NCBI GenBank assembly: GCA_029978335.1
Contig: JAPOJQ010000010.1
Location: 1 to 50,876, forward strand
Reading direction: 5' to 3'
DNA length: 50,876 nucleotides
Source: Actinomycetota bacterium
GTDB lineage: Bacteria; Actinomycetota; Acidimicrobiia; Acidimicrobiales; Ilumatobacteraceae
The stretch's first letter is position 1. Each line of letters starts with the position of its first letter. The translations under genes and the position numbers were made by a program. The notes beneath the pieces were generated by a model. That model made no database searches. It worked only from the letters and a program-made list of their open reading frames with translations, and was not told the DNA's origin. Below are positions 18,314 to 28,356 of the stretch, piece after piece.

Positions 18314-19018
18314 ATGACGTGCATCGACGAGGATCCCGGTCGTCGCTCGGGATTCGCGGCGCTCGCCGCTGACATCGTCGGATGCCGGGCGTGTCCTCGC
18401 CTCGTCGAATGGCGAGAGCAGGTCGCCCTTGAGCGGCGAGCGGCCTACCGGGATGAGGAGTATTGGGGCCGTCCGATTACCGGCTTTGGTGACCCTGACG
18501 CTCGCATTGTCGTGCTGGGTCTTGCCCCGGCGGCGCATGGTGCCAATCGAACTGGACGGGTGTTCACCGGCGACCGAAGTGGCGACTGGCTCTTCCGGTC
18601 GATGCATACGGTTGGTCTTGCGAATCAACCGACGTCGGTGGCGCGTGGCGATGGCCTCGAACTTCGAGACGCATGGGTGACCGCCGCGGTGCGCTGCGCC
18701 CCGCCTGCGAATAAGCCGTCGGTTGACGAACGCGATATCTGTGCGGCTTTCCTGCAGCGAGAGTTCGACCTGTTGGAGCGGTGCGCGGTGGTGGTGTGCC
18801 TTGGGGCGTTTGGTTACGAGGCGGCATGTCGTCATTTCGCGGTTCGGCCACGACCGCGTTTTGGTCACGGCGTTGAAGTCCCGGCGACAGATGAGCGGCC
18901 AGCGCTCATCTGTTCGTTCCACCCGAGCCAGCAGAACACCTTCACCGGTCGGCTGACAGAACCGATGCTCGATGCGGTCCTCGGCCGAGCCGTGGCGATC
19001 GCCGATAGCCTCCGATGA
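18314..19018 (+). CDS. Uracil-DNA glycosylase family 5 (UDGb)
   Basis: A 234-residue DNA-repair enzyme that removes uracil and some other damaged bases. Motif A is GLAPAAHGANRTGRVFTGD, which has alanine in place of the catalytic aspartate of other UDG families and so defines UDGb. Motif B is HPSQQN. The cluster cysteines are CRAC near the N-terminus and the pair in RCAPPANKPSVDERDIC, fitting a 4Fe-4S cluster. The start is the ATG at 18314; the open frame reaches back into the divergent phosphomutase. I found no LexA box in its short upstream gap. Confidence 0.88.
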   Translation: MTCIDEDPGRRSGFAALAADIVGCRACPRLVEWREQVALERRAAYRDEEYWGRPITGFGDPDARIVVLGLAPAAHGANRTGRVFTGDRSGDWLFRSMHTVGLANQPTSVARGDGLELRDAWVTAAVRCAPPANKPSVDERDICAAFLQREFDLLERCAVVVCLGAFGYEAACRHFAVRPRPRFGHGVEVPATDERPALICSFHPSQQNTFTGRLTEPMLDAVLGRAVAIADSLR

Positions 19019-19281
19019 TCGTGAGGTCTCGTCTCGTTATCACCGCCGTCGCCGTTGCGCTCGGAGCGATGGGCACCGTCGGCTGCTCGAGCCCGCCGCC
19101 GGCCCGTTTGGTGGCGTTGGAGATGATTGCCACCCTCGATCAGCCTGACAGTGTCAAAGCGTGCATGACAGCGAAGGTGGAGGCGATGACCGAACTCGAG
19201 GTCGAAGCCATCGCATCGAGCGAGGATCAGATGGTGCTCGACACGTTCTCGGCTGATCTGGCCGGCTGTCTCGGCGGCTGA
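19015..19281 (+). CDS. Small predicted lipoprotein
   Basis: An 88-residue protein overlapping the glycosylase stop (ATGA). It has a basic start, a hydrophobic stretch (LVITAVAVALGAMG) and a lipobox ending at Cys24 (GTVGC), followed by a Ser/Pro spacer. It is therefore likely exported, lipid-modified and anchored outside the membrane. The mature part is about 64 residues, with one Cys in KACMTA and one in AGCLGG that could form a disulfide. I do not recognise a family. Confidence 0.68.
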   Translation: MIVRSRLVITAVAVALGAMGTVGCSSPPPARLVALEMIATLDQPDSVKACMTAKVEAMTELEVEAIASSEDQMVLDTFSADLAGCLGG

Positions 19282-19284
19282 ACG

Positions 19285-20460
19285 TCAGCTCGCCGGCGTC
19301 GGCGCAGGGGCGGCAGCTTTCTTCTTGGGTGGCGGCACGCCGATGGCGGGTGCGGGATCGGCGTCCTTGGGCCAACGCCGACGGCTCACGATCGACAACA
19401 TGCGCAGCAGTTTCATCGCCTTCTCGTCCTCTTGAGCTGGGCGGGCGATAATCGATCCGTCGGCAATCATGCGGTTGATGACTTCGACCCCCAAGTCGGT
19501 GCGCACGATGGTGAGCGTCCAGTCGTTGTCCTCGCCGATACCACCGGTTGAGACGTCGGCGTGCTCGGCAGCAAAGTCGGGGCAGTGCATGCAGCCGCGC
19601 CGCGTCCACTGATGGCATTCCTTGAGATCGATCTCGTGATACGAGCCATCCTTCATCCAAATCTGGAAGGCGCCCTTGATGTTCATCTTCACCATGTCCT
19701 GCTTGGCGAGTCCGTACTTGGCCTCGAACAGTTCGGAGAAGATGGCGTCGTCGAAGGTCTTCGAGCACAACAAGCCGATGTTGAACAGGAACGGCTTTGA
19801 CACCTTTCCGGCACGACGGTCCCACATCGTGGGCGGTGACGATGTCTGGCATCCCATGCCGACGAGCGCCAGACGATCGTGGCCCGCTGCTTTGGCGTCG
19901 CGCAGCGCGAGTGGGTTCGCGCAATACGTGTAACGGCTGCCGGCTGTCGCCAAAATCTCGTCACGCGTGGTGACCACTTCGGGCTTCGCCTTCCAGCGGT
20001 CGTCATCTTCAACACCCGACACGAGTGCGGCATCGATGTAGTCGTGCTCTCGCAGCCAGATCAACATCGCGGAGACCAGACCGCCGTCCTGGCCCATCTT
20101 GTGGACCATGTCATCGCTGGCTCGCGTGAGCAACAACTGTTGCCAAATACCGGCCATCTCGTCGGGCTCACGGGTCCGGCCGAAGAGGTGCATGTCGGCT
20201 GATGGCTCCCATGCACGGAACCGCGGGCACGCACGGGTGCACGTGGTGCAACCCTTCTCACCGTGGACGCAGTTGTCTGGACCGAGTTCTTCTTCGAGGT
20301 GGAACGGGATGTATTTGCCCTCTTCGTGCTCGTAACCGATCACGTCATGCGGACAGGTGACCACGCAACCGGCGCATCCCGTGCATAGGCCTGGGTCGAT
20401 GACCTCTGCCTTGAGTTCCTTCCACTGTGCGGTCCAGCGTGCGGGGGCATCGGTCGTCAT
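19285..20460 (-). CDS. Coenzyme F420 hydrogenase/dehydrogenase beta-subunit (FrhB) family protein
   Basis: A 391-residue iron-sulfur flavoprotein. The N-terminal ferredoxin part has CTGCAGCVVTCP and then CVHGEKGCTTCTRACP. The FrhB N- and C-terminal domains follow, with GQDGGLVSAMLIWL, VGMGCQTS, NIGLLCSKTF and CMHCPDFAAEHADVSTGGIG. Relatives use FAD and iron-sulfur clusters to pass electrons to or from F420, ferredoxin or NADPH, or act as reductases in other pathways, so the substrate is open. A Lys/Ala/Pro-rich tail ends the chain. It starts at ATG 20460, 40 bases after glnB, and may share the amt-glnB transcript. Confidence 0.84.
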   Translation of the reverse strand: MTTDAPARWTAQWKELKAEVIDPGLCTGCAGCVVTCPHDVIGYEHEEGKYIPFHLEEELGPDNCVHGEKGCTTCTRACPRFRAWEPSADMHLFGRTREPDEMAGIWQQLLLTRASDDMVHKMGQDGGLVSAMLIWLREHDYIDAALVSGVEDDDRWKAKPEVVTTRDEILATAGSRYTYCANPLALRDAKAAGHDRLALVGMGCQTSSPPTMWDRRAGKVSKPFLFNIGLLCSKTFDDAIFSELFEAKYGLAKQDMVKMNIKGAFQIWMKDGSYHEIDLKECHQWTRRGCMHCPDFAAEHADVSTGGIGEDNDWTLTIVRTDLGVEVINRMIADGSIIARPAQEDEKAMKLLRMLSIVSRRRWPKDADPAPAIGVPPPKKKAAAPAPTPAS

Positions 20461-20500
20461 GAACGTGACGCTAGGCGATCGCGACGAGTAAGAGCGGTGC

Positions 20501-20863
<363 letters not shown>

Positions 20864-22072
20864 TCACGGTTGGTACGCCGACTCCGCGTGTTGACTCTGG
20901 TCGAGGCCCATTGCCTCGTCGACGGGATCCACTCGCAGACCCATCAACCGGTCGATCACCTTGGCGATGGCAAAGGTGACGATGAATGAATAGGCGAGTA
21001 CGGCGAGTGCAGCCACGGTCTGGTCGATCAGCAGCTCGACCCCACCGCCGAACAGCACGCCATCGGCACCATCGGCGTTCACGCCCGTATCAGCAAAGAG
21101 TCCGAGCAGGATCGTGCCGACAAGACCACCCACGAGGTGCACGGCGATCACGTCGAGGGAATCATCGAATGAGAATCGCGACTTCAATCCCAATGCGAGA
21201 TAGCAGATGATCCCGGCACCGCCGCCGATGATGAGTGGTGCAGCGCCGCCGACGAACCCGGCACACGGCGTAATCGCAACGAGCCCCGCAACCGCTCCTG
21301 AGGCTGCGCCGAGGGTGGTGGCGTGTCCGGCCTTGAGGCGTTCGATGGCGAGCCAGCCGAGCATGCCGGCCGCTGCTGCGAGATGAGTGTTGACCACCGC
21401 CTGGGCCGCAATGCCGTTGGCTGCGAGCGCAGAGCCAGCGTTGAAGCCGATCCACCCGAACCACAAGATCCCGGTGCCGAGCACGGTGAACGGGAGATTG
21501 TGCGGGGGCATTGCTTCGGAGCCGTGACCACGACGGTTGCCAATCACCAGCACCACCGCGAGAGCGGCGATACCGGCATTGATGTGAATCGCTGCGCCAC
21601 CGGCGAAGTCGAGCGCCCCCATCGAGAAAATCCATCCGTTTGGATTCCACACCCAACGCGCCACCGGCACGTACACAACGAGCGTCCAGACAGCGATGAG
21701 TACCGCATACGAGGCGAAGCGCAACCGGTCAGCGGTGGCACCGGTGATGAGGGCGGGGGTGATGACCGCGAACATCATCTGGAACGCGACGAAGGCCATC
21801 GTAGGAATCGTTCCCGAGGTGCCATCGGCTCCTGAGAGGAAGGCGTGGCTGAGGTCGCCGATGAATGCCCCAACGCCGCCAAAGGCGAGCGAGTAGCCAA
21901 TGCCAGACCAGATGACGCTGATGATGCCCATCGCGAAGATGTTCTGCATCAACATCGCGAGGACGTGGCGAGACCGCACCATGCCGCCGTAGAAGAACGC
22001 GAGGCCGGGGGTCATGAAGAGCACGAGGGCAGCCGATATCAGCACCCATGCGGTGTCACCGGTATCAATCAT
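20864..22072 (-). CDS. amt: Ammonium transporter (short form)
   Basis: A 402-residue Amt channel with about eleven membrane helices. It starts directly in the first helix (TAWVLISAALVLFMTPGLAFFYGG) without a signal peptide. The pore histidines are in GGAAIHINAG and AVHLVGGLVGT. The gate and cytoplasmic region ends LRVDPVDEAMGLDQSQHAESAY. It forms a module with the glnB just downstream. GlnR-like half-sites lie 24-50 bases upstream of its start, and the terminator of the other module lies just beyond them, so it has its own promoter. Confidence 0.94.
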   Translation of the reverse strand: MIDTGDTAWVLISAALVLFMTPGLAFFYGGMVRSRHVLAMLMQNIFAMGIISVIWSGIGYSLAFGGVGAFIGDLSHAFLSGADGTSGTIPTMAFVAFQMMFAVITPALITGATADRLRFASYAVLIAVWTLVVYVPVARWVWNPNGWIFSMGALDFAGGAAIHINAGIAALAVVLVIGNRRGHGSEAMPPHNLPFTVLGTGILWFGWIGFNAGSALAANGIAAQAVVNTHLAAAAGMLGWLAIERLKAGHATTLGAASGAVAGLVAITPCAGFVGGAAPLIIGGGAGIICYLALGLKSRFSFDDSLDVIAVHLVGGLVGTILLGLFADTGVNADGADGVLFGGGVELLIDQTVAALAVLAYSFIVTFAIAKVIDRLMGLRVDPVDEAMGLDQSQHAESAYQP

Positions 22073-22095
22073 TTGCCGGAACGTAGGCAGCGAGT

Positions 22096-22122
22096 GTTAC
22101 GTGCGTGTTTCGGCTGTGTTCG
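22096..22122 (-). promoter_or_regulatory. GlnR-type direct repeat upstream of the short amt gene
   Basis: Read on the minus strand, the region gives CGAAC, six bases, GAAAC, six bases, GTAAC. These are three half-sites at an exact 11-base period. The last two match the GNNAC direct-repeat pattern of actinobacterial GlnR boxes (recalled consensus gTnAC-n6-GaAAC), though in the order GAAAC then GTAAC. The first is degenerate. The position just ahead of amt fits nitrogen control. Confidence 0.5.
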
Positions 22123-22137
22123 GTCCCGAAAAACACA

Positions 22138-22171
22138 CACCCCCGGGCCACAGCGATGTGACCCGGGGGTG
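22138..22171 (-). terminator. Intrinsic terminator of the long-amt/glnB module
   Basis: On the minus strand a ten-base-pair stem (CACCCCCGGG with CCCGGGGGTG) closes a 14-base loop. Shortly after it comes TGTGTTTTTC, a run of five T. It lies 43 bases after the stop of the glnB at 22215-22553 and ahead of the short amt gene. It is the clearest intrinsic terminator in the window and separates the two ammonium modules. Confidence 0.82.
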
Positions 22172-22214
22172 CCCCTACCCCGCACGGAACGGGCTCGGGA
22201 TGGCGATGGCAGCG

Positions 22215-23952
<1,738 letters not shown>

Positions 23953-24039
23953 GGGACCTCCTCAGGGTTGGGTGGGTAGGGGATAGATGTCCGAACGGCC
24001 ACGCTGCCCACCGGACGACGGTGAAGGTAGAACCATCGT

Positions 24040-24077
24040 TTTTCGTCGATGTCGCCCGAGTGTTTCCAGTTCGTGAC
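24040..24077 (-). promoter_or_regulatory. Tandem GlnR-type box upstream of the long amt gene
   Basis: On the minus strand the sequence runs GTCAC, gaactg, GAAAC, actcgg, GCGAC, atcgac, GAAAA. The first pair (24062-24077) matches the actinobacterial GlnR consensus gTnAC-n6-GaAAC exactly. The second pair continues at the same 11-base period with one mismatch in each half-site. It lies between the wHTH gene and the amt start, well placed for an activator of amt-glnB. Confidence 0.68.
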
Positions 24078-24091
24078 GGGTTTGTGCCGGT

Positions 24092-24325
24092 TCAGGCCAC
24101 GAGCATCCAACCGCGACGGCGCACGGTGACGATCTGTTCGGCGCCTACGGCGCGCCTGATGCCAACGATCAACGAGTCGCATCGACGGTCACTCAAGTCG
24201 GCAATGGCGGCTGAACGGGCGAGTTCGGCCCGACTCACCACACGACCGCGTCGCGCAAGGAGGGCCCGATACACCGCGAGTTCTTGGGGGCTGAGCGCAT
24301 CGTGGGTTCCCGGTTCCATGACCAC
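24092..24325 (-). CDS. Stand-alone OmpR-type winged-helix DNA-binding protein
   Basis: About 77 residues consisting of almost nothing but a Trans_reg_C winged helix: LSPQELAVYRALLARRGRVVSRAELAR, then the recognition helix region RRCDSLIVGIRRAVG, then the wing IVTVRRRGWMLV. There is no receiver domain. GTG at 24325 is chosen because GGGGAGG lies six bases before it; ATG at 24343 (83 residues) and at 24319 are alternatives. It sits directly upstream of the amt-glnB unit and its GlnR-like box. GlnR is itself an OmpR-type protein, so this could be a reduced relative, but that is inference. Confidence 0.7.
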   Translation of the reverse strand: MVMEPGTHDALSPQELAVYRALLARRGRVVSRAELARSAAIADLSDRRCDSLIVGIRRAVGAEQIVTVRRRGWMLVA

Positions 24326-24425
24326 AGGCTTCCTCCCCGACATGACGTCGGTGTCGCAGCGATGTGAACGGTCTGTTTCGTCGGTCGGTTACCGCTTGGT
24401 AGCCATCCTCGGGCAGAATCAGGGA

Positions 24426-25661
24426 ATGGACTTGACCTACCCCACCGAAGCTGAGGAGTTCCGCTCCGAAATCCGCGTCTGGCTCGAGCAGAACCTGCCC
24501 GCTGGCTGGTTCGAACCCGGCTTCGAAATGAGCGACGCTGACCGCGCCGAGTTCAACCGAACCTGGCCGGCGAAGCTCTTTGCCGGCGGTTGGATCTGCG
24601 CCACATGGCCTGCTGAGTACGGTGGCAAGGGTCTCTCGACGATGCAAGGAGTGGTCTTGGCCGAAGAGTTCGCTCGTGCCAAAGCACCGATGCGAGGCGA
24701 CTTCTTTGGCGACACGCTGGTCGGCCCCACCTTGTTGCAGTGGGGGAGCGAGGAGCAGAAGAAAGAGTTCCTCCCCGGGATCTTGAAGGGCGAAACCCGC
24801 TGGTGCCAGGGCTTCTCTGAGCCGAACTCGGGTTCTGACCTGGCCAGTCTCAAGACCACTGCAGTGCTCGACGGCGATCAGTGGGTGATCAACGGCCAGA
24901 AGGTCTGGACCACACAGGGTCATCACGCTGACTACTGCTTCTTGCTCGTGCGTACCGACCCCGATGCGTCAAAGCACGCCGGCATTTCGTATTTGTTGGT
25001 ACCGATGCGCCAGCCCGGCGTCGAGGTGCGAGGCATCACCCAGCCCGATGGCACCGCCGAGTTCTGTGAGGTGTTCTTCACCGATGCGAAGTGCCCGAAA
25101 GACAACGTTGTGGGCGGGGTCAACAACGGCTGGAAGGTTGCCAACTCGACGCTTGCCTTCGAGCGCGGGCAGTCAGCAACCACCGGCTATCGCCGATTCG
25201 AAGAGGAGTTCCGCCTGCTCGTCGAGACCGCTCGTGAGAACGGGCGCATCGACGAACCGACGATCCGCCAGCGACTCATGGAGTTCCACACCAAGATTCA
25301 GATCCTGAAGATCAACGGTTTGCGGAATCTCTCAGCAACCCTGTCGGGCAAGCGCGACATGGGAACCATCGCGCTCGGAGCGACGAACAAAATGTTCTGG
25401 TCAGAGATGCATAAGGCGGCGATGGAACTCGCACTCGACATCTTCGGTGCGGATGCGATGCTCGTCGACTCGGGCCCGACTGTTGGTTCGTGGCCGGGGG
25501 CGATGCGTGAGCGTCGGCGTGCCGGCTACCCGGTCAGCCCGATGATGTCGGCGTTCTTCTTCTCGCGGTCGGAGACGATTTGGGGTGGCAGCAGCCAGAT
25601 ACAGCGCAACATCGTCGGTGAACGTGTGTTGGGACTCCCCAAAGAACCTCAACCCGGCTGA
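24426..25661 (+). CDS. Acyl-CoA dehydrogenase family protein
   Basis: A 411-residue flavoenzyme. The N-terminal helical domain begins DLTYPTEAEEFRSEIRVWL. The middle beta domain has WCQGFSEPNSGSDLASLKTTA and the FAD-contacting INGQKVWTTQGHHADYCFLLVRT. The C-terminal helical domain ends GGSSQIQRNIVGERVLGLPKEP. It should oxidise an acyl-CoA (chain length or branched or sterol substrate unknown) and pass electrons to an EtfAB such as the one at 13615-15388. The ATG at 24426 directly follows AGGGA, too close for a normal ribosome site, so a leaderless message is possible. Confidence 0.9.
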   Translation: MDLTYPTEAEEFRSEIRVWLEQNLPAGWFEPGFEMSDADRAEFNRTWPAKLFAGGWICATWPAEYGGKGLSTMQGVVLAEEFARAKAPMRGDFFGDTLVGPTLLQWGSEEQKKEFLPGILKGETRWCQGFSEPNSGSDLASLKTTAVLDGDQWVINGQKVWTTQGHHADYCFLLVRTDPDASKHAGISYLLVPMRQPGVEVRGITQPDGTAEFCEVFFTDAKCPKDNVVGGVNNGWKVANSTLAFERGQSATTGYRRFEEEFRLLVETARENGRIDEPTIRQRLMEFHTKIQILKINGLRNLSATLSGKRDMGTIALGATNKMFWSEMHKAAMELALDIFGADAMLVDSGPTVGSWPGAMRERRRAGYPVSPMMSAFFFSRSETIWGGSSQIQRNIVGERVLGLPKEPQPG

Positions 25662-25679
25662 TCTGCAGTAGCGCTTCAC

Positions 25680-26861
25680 GTGAACCCCCCGATCACGGCA
25701 ACCGAACCCACCGCGCCTGCCCGACTGGTCACTGTCCCCTTCGTGGCGGTCACCGGGTCGATGCTGTTGTTCTTCATGTACGTCGGAACGGCGCTCGTCG
25801 CCATCCCTCGGTTTGTCGAATTCGAACTCGGCGGCGGCGAGATCGGGATTGGCCTGTCGATTGCAGCGTTCTCGGTTGCGGCCGTCGTTGCCCGACCATT
25901 CATTGGTCGCGTCAGTGATCGGCGCGGCCGTCGCTCGGTGATGACCACCGGCGCGGTTATGGCAGGAGGGGCCGGGGTGCTCGCTGGACTTGCGCCCAAT
26001 CTCACCGTGTTTTTGATCTTGCGTTCGCTGATGGGTCTTGGCGAGGCGGCGATCTTCGTGGCTGCAGCAACGCTGGTGGCTGACTTGTCGCCCGACGGAC
26101 GCATCGCTGAGGGCGCGAGTTACCTCTCGGTCGCGGTGTACACGGGTATTGGTCTTGGCCCGGTGCTGGGCGAGTGGATACTCGCTGGTGATCGCTACCA
26201 GTTGGTGTTCATCGTGTCGGCATGCTTCGCGATTGCTGCGGCTGCAGCCACGCGGTTGGTGCCACCGCGCGTTGATCGTCGTTCCGCTGCCAACGATGAG
26301 CGGGCGCCGTTGTTTCATCGAGCAGCACTCGCACCAGGCCTCGTGCTGATGTGCACACTCGCGGCGTTCTCGGCATTTGGAGCCTTCATTCCCGATCACG
26401 CTCGATCGGTGGGGTTGAGCAGCGCGGGTGGGCTTTTCCTCGTGTACAGCTCGACGAGCCTCCTGTTGCGTATCGCCGCCGCGCGACTCCCCAATGTGAT
26501 CGGAGCGCACCCGATGGTGACCGTGGCGCTCAGCGCAATGACGATCGGCATGGTGCTGTTGGCGCTGGTGCCAGCAGTGTGGGCGTTGTGGGTGGCGGCG
26601 GTGGTGTTTGGCGTTGCGATGGCGTTCAACTATCCGCCATTGATGGCGGCCGTCGTTGAGTCGGTGCCCGAGCGGGAGCGGGCCTCGGCGGTTGGTTCGT
26701 TCACGGCGTTTTTTGAGATCGGTGGCATCACCGGCGGTCTACTGCTCGGCACGATCGCCGAACTCAACGGCAAACGTGCCGGCTTTGCTGGCGCCGCGTT
26801 GATTGCACTGGTCGGTATTGCGGTGCTGTGGACTCAACTGCCCCGCGCCGAGCGCCGCTAG
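25680..26861 (+). CDS. Major facilitator superfamily transporter
   Basis: A 393-residue membrane protein with about twelve helices in two halves. The loop between helices 2 and 3 has the MFS signature GRVSDRRGRRSVM, and ARPFIG precedes it. The helix 4-5 region LRSLMGLGEAAIFVAAATLVADLSPDGRIAEGAS resembles drug and sugar efflux members. GTG at 25680 starts 18 bases after the acyl-CoA dehydrogenase stop, so they may be co-transcribed. The substrate cannot be predicted. Confidence 0.87.
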   Translation: MNPPITATEPTAPARLVTVPFVAVTGSMLLFFMYVGTALVAIPRFVEFELGGGEIGIGLSIAAFSVAAVVARPFIGRVSDRRGRRSVMTTGAVMAGGAGVLAGLAPNLTVFLILRSLMGLGEAAIFVAAATLVADLSPDGRIAEGASYLSVAVYTGIGLGPVLGEWILAGDRYQLVFIVSACFAIAAAAATRLVPPRVDRRSAANDERAPLFHRAALAPGLVLMCTLAAFSAFGAFIPDHARSVGLSSAGGLFLVYSSTSLLLRIAAARLPNVIGAHPMVTVALSAMTIGMVLLALVPAVWALWVAAVVFGVAMAFNYPPLMAAVVESVPERERASAVGSFTAFFEIGGITGGLLLGTIAELNGKRAGFAGAALIALVGIAVLWTQLPRAERR

Positions 26862-26868
26862 CACGATT

Positions 26869-26927
26869 CGTTACACCCTCGTGACGTCATCGTGCGCGCC
26901 GAGATGAGATGGCGTCACGGCGTAACG
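26869..26927. promoter_or_regulatory. Nested inverted repeats and a GTNAC pair upstream of the amide-ligase operon
   Basis: CGTTAC (26869-26874) pairs with GTAACG (26922-26927) and GTGACG (26881-26886) pairs with CGTCAC (26913-26918), giving two nested dyads. The left arm also reads GTTAC, six bases, GTGAC, an 11-base-period direct repeat of the GTNAC type seen in the GlnR-like boxes near amt. Within it lies the palindrome TGACGTCA (26882-26889). The block ends eight bases before the ATP-grasp start codon. Confidence 0.5.
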
Positions 26928-26934
26928 TTCTCCC

Positions 26935-28356
26935 ATGGACGAACGACATGGATCCGACGGGCGTCTGCGTCCATCGTCGGTCATGTTGGATCAGTTGCTG
27001 CACGACCTTGGGATTCGCGGCCTGATCGAACGCCAACGTGCGGCAGAGGCCGAGATTCAGACGATGGGTATCACGTTCACCGTCTACAGCGATGGTGACA
27101 ACATCGATCGGGCGTGGCCCTTTGATGTGATTCCGCGGATTATCGATGGCGATGAGTGGAATCGGGTTGAGGCGGGGCTCGTTCAACGTCTTCGGGCGCT
27201 CAACGCATTCATCGATGATCTCTACAACGACCAACTGATCATTACTGACGGGGTGTTTCCTGCGGAGCTACTCGCAGATTCGGTGAACTATCGGCCAGAG
27301 TGTCGCGGTGTGCATCCCGCGCATGGGGTGTGGGCGCACATCTCCGGTTCTGATCTGGTGCGTCATGACGACGGCGAGTTCTATGTGCTCGAGGACAACC
27401 TGCGGGTGCCGTCTGGGGTCAGTTACGTACTGGAGAATCGTGCGGTCACGAAGCGTGTATTCCCGGATCTGTTCGAGCGACAGAGCATCAGACCAGTCGA
27501 TAACTACACCGACGAACTCAACCGTCTGTTGACCTCGATCGCACCACATGGTCGGCGCGACCCGCAGGTCGCAGTGCTGACCCCTGGGGTCTTTAACTCG
27601 GCGTATTTCGAACATTCGTTTCTCGCACAACGGATGGGTGCCGAACTCGTCGAGGGCGATGACCTTGTGGTCGGGCCCGACGATGTGGTGTCGATGCGGA
27701 CGATCGAAGGGTTGACACCGGTCGATGTGATCTACCGGCGGATTGACGATCTGTTCCTCGACCCAGAGGTGTTTCGATCTGACTCGCTCATTGGCGTCCC
27801 TGGCCTCATGCGAGCGTGGCGCAATGGGGCTGTGTCGATTGCCAATGCGCCAGGCGCAGGCGTGGCTGATGACAAGGTCGTGTACGCCTGGGTTCCCGAC
27901 ATCATCCGCTACTACATGGGCGAAGAACCGATCATCCCCAACGTGCCGACATGGCGGTGCATGTATGCCGATGAACGTCGGCACGTGCTTGACAATCTGC
28001 GAGAACTCGTCGTCAAGCCCGCAAACGAATCGGGTGGCTATGGCATCGTCATCGGCGATCGTGCCGACGACGCAACGCTGCGTCAGTGCGCTGCGGCGAT
28101 TGAAGCGGATCCGCGCAATTGGGTCGCACAACCGATCCTTGCGTTGTCGACGGTACCGACCATCGTGAGCGATGACGAAGTGGCACCACGTCACGTTGAC
28201 CTCCGTCCGTTCATCCTCACCGGTCAACGATCATTCGTGACACCTGGCGGCCTGACCAGAGTGGCGCTACCGGAGGGATCGCTCGTCGTGAATTCCTCCC
28301 AAGGTGGTGGCAGCAAAGACACCTGGGTGGTTGACGTCGATCGGATGGACACCTGA
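26935..28356 (+). CDS. Circularly permuted ATP-grasp protein (DUF404/DUF407 type), intact motifs
   Basis: A 473-residue predicted amide-bond-forming ligase. Motifs in order: WPFDVIPRII near residue 60, FYVLEDNLRVPSG with the metal-binding Glu153-Asp154-Asn155, VVKPANESGGYGIVIG with Lys361 and the glycine loop, VDLRPF, and the closing NSSQGGGSKDTW. This is the circularly permuted ATP-grasp group (Rv2411c-like) predicted to make peptide or amide products together with alpha-E and transglutaminase-like partners. All key residues I can judge are present, so this is likely the active ligase. It overlaps the next gene by one base. The product is unknown. Confidence 0.88.
   Translation: MDERHGSDGRLRPSSVMLDQLLHDLGIRGLIERQRAAEAEIQTMGITFTVYSDGDNIDRAWPFDVIPRIIDGDEWNRVEAGLVQRLRALNAFIDDLYNDQLIITDGVFPAELLADSVNYRPECRGVHPAHGVWAHISGSDLVRHDDGEFYVLEDNLRVPSGVSYVLENRAVTKRVFPDLFERQSIRPVDNYTDELNRLLTSIAPHGRRDPQVAVLTPGVFNSAYFEHSFLAQRMGAELVEGDDLVVGPDDVVSMRTIEGLTPVDVIYRRIDDLFLDPEVFRSDSLIGVPGLMRAWRNGAVSIANAPGAGVADDKVVYAWVPDIIRYYMGEEPIIPNVPTWRCMYADERRHVLDNLRELVVKPANESGGYGIVIGDRADDATLRQCAAAIEADPRNWVAQPILALSTVPTIVSDDEVAPRHVDLRPFILTGQRSFVTPGGLTRVALPEGSLVVNSSQGGGSKDTWVVDVDRMDT

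Noticed and set aside
24371-24392. GTAAC and GAAAC (minus strand) upstream of the wHTH gene as a third GlnR box
   Set aside because: The half-sites are eight bases apart instead of six, so they break the 11-base period; chance is more likely.
25401-26510. Reverse-strand frame of 369 codons opposite the acyl-CoA dehydrogenase and MFS genes
   Set aside because: It spans the junction of two convincing forward genes and reads as a His/Arg/Glu-rich shadow without any domain.
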